A stretch of 40,164 nt of DNA from Cochliopodium minus (taxonomy: Eukaryota > Discosea > Himatismenida > Cochliopodiidae), in the NCBI GenBank assembly GCA_024220525.1, contig JAMYWO010000327.1:1-40164 (forward strand), written 5' to 3'. Both the position numbers and the translations under genes were made by a program. The first letter of the stretch is position 1. Every line of letters begins with the position of its first letter. Shown piece by piece: positions 33,548 to 40,164 of this stretch. The notes beneath the pieces are model-generated. The model did not search any database. It was not told the DNA's origin and saw only the letters and a list, made by a program, of their open reading frames with translations.

Positions 33548-36500
33548 TTAAAATATCTGACAATTGAATTGTTTCTCAGGTTGCAGTTCATCTCCAAAAA
33601 TTAAAGGAGAGTATTCACCAGAATGTTCCTTATCGTCAAAAGTAGACATTTCTATTTCAATATCTGAAGCAGAAAACTTTCTGTCCTCTTCATTCATCCC
33701 GTGGTTAATTTCTCCCGATTCCTTTTCTTCATTTAATTTAAGTTTTTTTTTTTCAATTTTTTCAATCTTTTTAAGTATCTTTCCCGCATATCTAATAATA
33801 AAAATTAAAAATAAATCAAATTTTTTTTTATTTTTTATTTTTTTTTTTTTGATTAAATAAATCAAATTTTTTTTTTTTATTTTTTTCATTACAAAGCAGC
33901 ATGATGAAGCTCCCAAAAGAAATGCTCTGGTTTCACATAATCCATCAAACCAGATCTTCTGAGCTCTTTGGAAACAATTGTCTTGACCTGTGAAAAAATG
34001 AAGATGATTTCTTTTTTCTTGGCTTCACTGAAAACATTTTTTAAATGATAAACAGCAGAAGAATCTTTAATTTTTAAAAAAAAAATAAAAAAAAATTAAA
34101 AAAAATTAAAAAAAAAAATTAAAAAAATGTTTTAAAAAAAAATTTAGAAAATACCAAAAAAAATTGAAAAAAAAAATTTATAAAAAAAAATTCTAAAAAA
34201 AAAATTTAAAAATTTTTTATTACCAATCGAGTTTATTGATGACCAATCCATGATGATTATTTTCGGATTTGTTTTGTCCATCAAATTTTTGAACTTTTTG
34301 CAGATGTGCTCTCCATTTAGAAAGCAAATTGAAGAGTCAATACGTACAACGGCTATCCTTGGATTGACAAGAGAATAAGGAAAATATTGAACAGAACGAT
34401 AACTATTTTTTCCTGGAAGTCTCCCTATTTAAAAATGAAAAAATAAAAAAATAAAAAAATGAATAAAACAGAAATAATAAATAATAAATCTAAAAAAATA
34501 AAAATAAAATATAAAAATAAAAAATAAAAAATAAAAAATATAAAACAAAAAATAAAAAATAGTTACCTAATAACATGATCCTCGGAACCCATATAGGAAG
34601 TAATAATAGAAGAACAGAGGTGATCACAGCGGCCAACAAACCATACTCAACACTGAGACTCAAAGTGAAAACGAAAGAAACGATCCAAACGACAACCTCT
34701 TTCTTGTTTTCCTTCCACAACTTGAAAATCATTCCGAAATCAATGATGCTGGCTCCTGCCACACAAACAATTGATGACAATACTACTTTTGGAAGATAAT
34801 AAATACTTTTAGTGAGAGTTAAAACGCAGATCATGACTATTACTGCAGCTATACAATTACTTTTATTTAAAAGAATAAATTAATTAAATTAAAATAATGA
34901 ATTGATTTTAAAAAAAAAAAATAGAAAAAATTTTTTTTGGAAATTTGAACCTCAGAGGAGATTTTGCACCTGCTTTCTTCATTTTAAAATGAAAATAAAA
35001 AACAAAAAAAATTTATAGATTAGTTTTATTTATTAAATCGAAAAAATGATTACTGCATTGACTGCTGTCCTACTAAAACTCCCGGTGATTGGCATCGAAG
35101 CAAAAAATGATCCAATAAAATTAGAAATACCTAATGAAAATAACTCTTGGCTAGGTTTAATCTGTAAAATAAAATTTTAATAAAATTTGAAATTTAAATT
35201 AAATTAATTCATTATTTTAAAAAAAAATTTTACCTTGTATCCAGTTATGTCTGCAAATTTAGTTGCAATGGAAATGTGCTCTACAAATGCGATTATGGCA
35301 ATTATAAATGCTGTTCCAATGTAATCCTTGAAAGGAGAAGTAGGTGTAGGAATTATGGGTTTAGGCAAACCAGGAGGAACTGAGCCTTTTGAGTAAAAAT
35401 AAAATAAAAAAAAATCATAATATAAAAATAATCAATCAAAATAAAAAAGACTGATATATTGAAGAAAATTTAAAATAAAAATAAAATAAACACTCAAAAA
35501 ATAAAGAAACAAATTAAAAATAAAATAAATAAATCAAATAAATCAGTTTTAAAAATAAAATGAAAATGAAAATGAAAATGAAAATGAAAATGAAAATGAA
35601 AAAAATAATGTTTTACCCACCACGGATATTCCTTTGGCCGCAAAATTAAGTTTATAGGACATGACAGTAGAAATGATCATCAAAATCAAAGCAACAGGGA
35701 CAAAAGTCAACCATTTCCATTTATTTTTCAACATTTCATATCCCTGCAAAATTAACATGCATACTATTGCTATAGCAAGGGTCGGTCCATTTGTGGTACC
35801 AATCACCCTCAAAAAATAAACCATTTGGCTCCAAAAAGCATTTGAATCTTGTGGTTTCACTCCAAAAAGAGTTTTCACTAAAAATAATAAAAAAAATGTC
35901 AAAAAAAAATTAAAAAATTAAAAATTGGAATGAATTTTAAAAAAATTCAAAACAAAATGTCAAAAAAAATATAAAATAATTAAAATTCATCCTTTTTTTT
36001 ATTCGTTTTTACCTTGACCCATTATAATGATAAAACCAGCAGCGCTGATAAGACCACCCAAAAGAGAGTGAGACAAAAAATTAGTCACAAATCCCAATCG
36101 GAGAATTCCCATCACCATCAATATCACACCCGCACAAAGTGCCAGGAACAGAACAGACTTTATGTACTCTTCACTACCCGCCTTACCAAAATCAGTGAGA
36201 GTTTGTCCCAATAATGTGGTAAGTACTGCTGTTGCTCCTATTTTGATCTCCCTTGATGTCCCAAAAAAAGAGTACATAAACAATGGAACGATGGAAGAGT
36301 ATAATCCGTATACAGCCGGTAATCCAGCTATTACTGCATAGCCCATTGTTTGTGGAATTGCCTGTAAAAAAAAAAAGGAATTTTGGAAATGTATATGAAA
36401 TTTTTTTTTAACTTTATAAATCTATAATTCTTTTTCTTTTGAAAGATTTTTTAATCAGAGTAAGAATTAGAATTTGCATTATACATTTAATTATGATGAT

Positions 36501-37365
36501 CTTGAAATTTCAAGCATTAAATTTTCAAGATCATGATTTGTATTATTAAATGATTTTCTAAAAAATTATTGTAGATTCCCATTGATAATTTAAAGATTTT
36601 AATTGAGAGGGAATATATATATATATTTTTATTGAAATGTGTTTTACCATAACTCCTACAGTAGCTCCTGCTATTATATCTCCCTTGATGGTTGTTTTCC
36701 AGTTTCTAAAATATCCAGGCAACCAATATACCCATGGGACAAGACTCAACAGAAATTTCAAAATAAAATTCTTAATCATCTCCTTCTCATTCACTTTTTT
36801 AGGAGGATAAACTGTAATATATGGTGTATTGAATGTAGTGTTCTTTGATTTCGCAACTATCCCCTCCACATGGATCAATTTGATATCATCGTGAAGATCA
36901 CTATGCTCAATTTTCATTTGTACTATCCCGCCAGTATAATGATCACCTATCATCTTGAATATCTCTATCTCTTCATCGTTATCTGAATCAAAATTGAAAT
37001 CTTTCTCGAATTCGAGGATAGATGTCAAGCAGATTCTCTTGAAAGATATTTTACTTCTAATGCATCTGGCTTGCATCTCATTTTTGGATAATTCAGCTAT
37101 CTCTCCCTTCACTGTTTTATATTTCCTGTTGATTCTTTGAACAAATTCATTTGAATCTTTAGTTTTACTCTCAATCAAAGATTTTATTGCCAAACATAAA
37201 TTTCTTGTTGTAATCAATACTTCATCAATCTGATCCTGAAAAAAATCGGCATCATCTGAGTATTTCAGTTAAACAATTTTTTTTTTTTTTATAATTTTAA
37301 TAATACCATTAATTTTGGGAAATGATACCAATTATAATTTCTTCACTTTCGACCAATTCTTGCAT
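33548..37365 (-). CDS. SulP (SLC26) family anion transporter with STAS domain
   Basis: Eleven exons (37365-37329, 37255-36648, 36361-36013, 35877-35617, 35385-35234, 35161-35054, 34976-34951, 34859-34567, 34424-34224, 34064-33893, 33791-33548) sum to 816 residues. SulP proteins carry sulfate, bicarbonate or related anions across membranes. Signatures: IPQTMGYAVIAGLPAVYGLY at the first transmembrane helices, MPITGSFSRTAVNA with GAKSPL (SulP consensus), about twelve hydrophobic helices, and a cytosolic STAS domain (VVRIDSSICFLNG, MDWSSI, DSSAVYHLKNVF). The N-terminal 210 residues before the first helix are soluble, long for the family and unrecognised. The C-terminal tail is acidic with a Lys-rich helix. 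Exon 34976-34951 is only 26 nt. The ATG at 37365 is the only one reaching the phase-1 acceptor. Confidence 0.92.
35563..35601 (-). repeat. AAAATG 6-bp tandem repeat
   Basis: Six to seven perfect copies of a 6-bp unit, within a SulP intron next to the donor of the exon that ends at 35617. Confidence 0.9.
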
Positions 37366-37674
37366 CCAAATGATTTGAAAATGATTTTCTCTTTTTTTTA
37401 TATTTTTTTTTTTTAATTTTCCTTTCCAAAGTTTTGAAGGAATTATGAAATTATTTATATTGATTGGCAACAAAAATGGAAAGTGATTTACCCATCTATA
37501 TTTATTCAAATGTTATTTAAAAAAAAATAAATTTTAAAAGTGAACAAAATTTCATAACTTTGACTGATAAAAATCATGAAGAGATAAGATTGTTCAAGAA
37601 ATTTGATTTCAAATTATGAATGTTGAAAAAATAAATTTTATAAAGAAAAGAATAAATAATTTTTATTAAAAAGC
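37366..37674. other. intergenic spacer
   Basis: About 310 bp between the 3' end of the HDDC2 gene and the start of the SulP gene, same strand. It is A/T-rich. A short open frame leads into the SulP start but has no ATG, so I treat it as 5' leader. Confidence 0.55.
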
Positions 37675-38571
37675 CTATTTTTTATCTTCTTTGGATCTTT
37701 GAAGAATCAAGAACTGCAACCATTCTTTAATTTGGGGAGTTTGTATTTTATCTTTCGTTGTTTCAAAAAATTCACTTAAATCTTTGCTATGTTCTATTTC
37801 ATAGTTGTATGCCTGATACAACATCTCTATTTTGTCCAAATCTTTAACCAACAAAGCTTCTCTTGTTTTTGCATCTTCGTATTCTTGCCATAAACTGTAG
37901 ATTTCGTTTGATATATCTTGTGGAATTTTTTCACATATTTCCTTCATTGCTTTCTCTTCAATTTTATGCTTTTCTTCTTTGCTTATATTATCTTTCGGAG
38001 TTATATCCTAAATTTAATGTATAAAATAATTATTCAACGAAAATATGTTGGATGATAATTTTAAAGAGAAAATGATTATGGAATAAATTTATCCTGATTC
38101 AATCATATAATGATTTATATCTTTATGGGGAATTTGTTGATTTATAAAATTTACCCCACAAATGCTTTCTTGTAAATCATGAACTATATTATATATATCG
38201 TAAAAATATTATTTATATTACAAAGTTTTGATATTTACCAAGTGCCATTTTCATCATTTTATTTTTATCAATATTTTCTTCATTTTGGATGAAAAATGTC
38301 ATCATTGCCATAGAATACATGTGATCTTTTCAAATTTTAATTGGGATAAAGTTAATTATTTGAACTTATTTTTACCAGAGATTGATTCACATTGATTTAT
38401 TCCTCTCAATACCCATCCCTTCCTTTTGGTCTTTTTCAAATTTGAAATAATCCTCATAAATTCAAAGATATTTGATGCTTTCATTTTTTTTATAATATTT
38501 TTGATTAAATCTTTTGCTTGAATCTTCTCTAAGGAAAGTGATATTGTTGTTGTTGGATGGCAAAAATACAT
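37675..38571 (-). CDS. HDDC2-type HD-domain 5'-deoxynucleotidase
   Basis: Four exons (38571-38376, 38325-38239, 38183-38155, 38007-37675) sum to 214 residues, close to human HDDC2 (204). The family removes phosphate from deoxynucleoside 5'-monophosphates, a salvage and pool-control step. Family wording is strong: KRKGWVLRGINQCESIS, DHMYSMA (first metal His), VHDLQE (HD pair), GDITPKDNISKEEKHK, and LVKDLDKIEMLYQA (last Asp). All metal ligands are present. Exon 38183-38155, which carries the HD pair, is only 29 nt. A later ATG near 38486 is a possible alternative start. It is divergent from the EEP gene, 237 bp apart. Confidence 0.92.
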
Positions 38572-38808
38572 ACAAAAACATCAATCCATAAATGAAGATT
38601 ATCGCAGAGAAAAGTGGTAGTATTTCATTTTTATTTTTATTTTATTTATTTAATTTTTATTTCAAAAAAAATAAAAAATTTGAAAAGGAAAACAAGTGTT
38701 ATTTTTCAATCTTCAAATATCTAGTTTACCAAGTTTACAAAGTTGATTCTATATCTCTTTTGATAAATTCATAAAAGATTAAAAAAAATAAAAAAATAAA
38801 AGGGAGAA

Positions 38809-40164
38809 ATGGAGAAGAAAAAGGAATTCAATTTTCTTGAAGTAAAAACAGAAAATTCAACACAAAACAATAATATTGATACCAAATGTGAAATAATTTC
38901 AGTGATGCAGTATAATATTCTTGCAGGTAATTTAGCAAGCAAAGAACATTTCCCTTATGTCAAAGAAGAAATACTTTGTTGGGAATCAAGAAGAGAAAAG
39001 ATTTATCAACAAGTTGTGAACATTTTGAAGCCTGATTTGCCTGATTTTGTTTGTTTTGAAGAATGCAATGATTATTGGAGTTATTTCCAAAAAAACTTTT
39101 CAAAAATTGGATTGCAATCTGTCTATTCAAAAAGACCATCTCTTCATATTTCTTCATGGTCAGGTATAAAAAGAAAATACTCAATATTATTTTATTCACA
39201 ATATATAAAACAATGATATTTCAAAATACCCCAAATTATTTCATCAATTGTTCAATCAATCATCTCATCACCTTTATAAAATTTATAAATTCCCTTTTTA
39301 TTTTTCAAAATAAACAAAAAAAGGAAGATTCAAAGAAGATGGATGTGCGATTTTCTATAATGAAAGAAAATGGGAATTGATTGATGAAAAAACAGTTGTA
39401 TATTGTAAATATCTTCCTCCTTCTTTAACTTTTTAATTATCTTTAAATAAATATCATTTAAATTAACGTTATAAATGAAAGCGGATGAACATGATAGATT
39501 GGGATTGATCTTGGCACTGAGAAAGATAGATAACAACAGAATTTATTTTGTTGGAAATACTCATTTATATTGGAATGTTCAAAAAATTGAAGATCAATTG
39601 CGCGAATTGAAAGAATTTAACGAAACCGTATGTTTGTTTATCAACGAAATCAATTCTAAATTTGGGTTTCCATTTTACAACAAAAACAAAAAAGAGAAAG
39701 AAACAAAATTTGACAACAAAATTCCTTTGATCATTTGTGGTGATTTCAATAATACTCCGAACAGTAAAATTTATGAGTATGTTTTGGAGAAATTTGGAGA
39801 AGAGAACAAAATAAAGATGAGAAGTTGTTATGATATTTACAAGTCTATTTCTTTGGATAGAGAAAAGGTTTTCAAGAATTTCTTGGAGATAGAGAGTGGA
39901 GAAAGTTTTGAACCAGATTTTACAACATTTAATTTTAAAAGAAATATAACAATTGATTTTATTTTTTATAATTCTTTTTCATTTGAAGTTTTAAAACTTT
40001 TGGAATTACCTTCTGTTGAAAGTTTACAAAATGAAGATGGACCTGAAGAATGGGAAAAAAATTTTCAATCCTCCAAGATTTTCAACAATGAGAGTGAGAA
40101 TAAAAGTAAAAATGGAATCCCAAATAGTGTTCATCCAAGTGATCATTTGCCAATTCTTTCTATT
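38809..40164 (+). CDS. CCR4/nocturnin-like endonuclease-exonuclease-phosphatase, 3' end cut
   Basis: Exons 38809-39163, 39324-39404 and 39482 to the window end are in phase, about 373 residues so far. EEP landmarks: VMQYNILAGNLAS (catalytic Asn), FVCFEECN (metal Glu), CAIFYNERKWEL, VGNTHLYW (His), IICGDFNNTP (Asp/Asn), NITIDFIFYN (Asp) and HPSDHLPIL (final Asp-His) at the window edge. This is the Mg-dependent deadenylase-type fold of CCR4, nocturnin and ANGEL proteins. There is no leucine-rich repeat N-terminus, so it is not a canonical CCR4; nocturnin- or ANGEL-like is more likely. Only a few codons are missing at the right end. Confidence 0.9.

Noticed and set aside
37309-37509. N-terminal extension of SulP upstream of 37365
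   Set aside because: The frame is open but has no ATG and reads as A/T-rich leader. The ATG at 37365 closes the phase with exon 2.

Overview
The window is eukaryotic nuclear DNA from an extremely AT-rich protist. Exons are moderately AT-rich. Introns and spacers are almost pure A/T, with GTAAAA-type donors, TTTTAG-type acceptors and many A/T tandem repeats. TAA and TGA act as stops, starts sit after A-runs, and one kinase carries a dictyostelid-like polyasparagine tail. The gene set (RGS and Clu-type signalling, YakA-like kinase, orphan actin-related protein, GLUG-type surface protein, bacterial-effector-like SET protein) suits a free-living amoeboid organism such as Amoebozoa or Heterolobosea. 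I cannot name the genus. No tRNA, rRNA, CRISPR array, transposon or virus-like element was found.

Layout. 1-9.5 kb: 3'-truncated RGS/Clu gene (-), mRNA guanylyltransferase (-), a charged protein of unknown function (+), Yak1/YakA-like kinase (-). 9.5-18.5 kb: RCC1-repeat gene (+), leucine-rich-repeat gene with one frameshift (+), and a PepN-type aminopeptidase in 22 visible exons (+) whose last part is missing. 18.6-25.1 kb: GLUG-type membrane protein lacking its 5' end (+), actin-related protein (-), CDC123 (-). 25.2-30.7 kb: SET-domain protein (-), small one-pass membrane protein (+), Sec12/PREB (+), SWT1-like PIN ribonuclease (-). 30.9-40.2 kb: Clu/TPR C-terminal half lacking its 5' end (-), SulP anion transporter (-), HDDC2 nucleotidase (-), CCR4/nocturnin-like EEP enzyme (+, cut by the window end).

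The genes form no operon or obvious pathway; most are housekeeping (capping, eIF2 assembly, ER-exit GEF, RNA surveillance, nucleotide salvage, peptide turnover) with some signalling. Exon models were built by hand, requiring splice phases to agree. Closed models sum to multiples of three: kinase 995 aa, RCC1 protein 306 aa, SulP 816 aa, CDC123 450 aa, HDDC2 214 aa, Arp 373 aa after removing a false duplication.

Assembly matters here. Single Ns at 18539 and 33400, each at the end of a short A/T tandem repeat, coincide with genes that stop or start mid-domain. A 100-N block at 20662-20761 is flanked by two identical 77-bp copies and is almost certainly an unmerged contig overlap. The two Clu-type gene pieces (1-2947 and 30939-33291) hold complementary halves of one domain family and may be one gene split by scaffolding. 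I see no clearly new biological system. The best leads are that possible RGS-Clu-TPR protein, the microexons through the PepN active site, the effector-like SET protein and a C-terminal module shared by the RCC1 and LRR neighbours.
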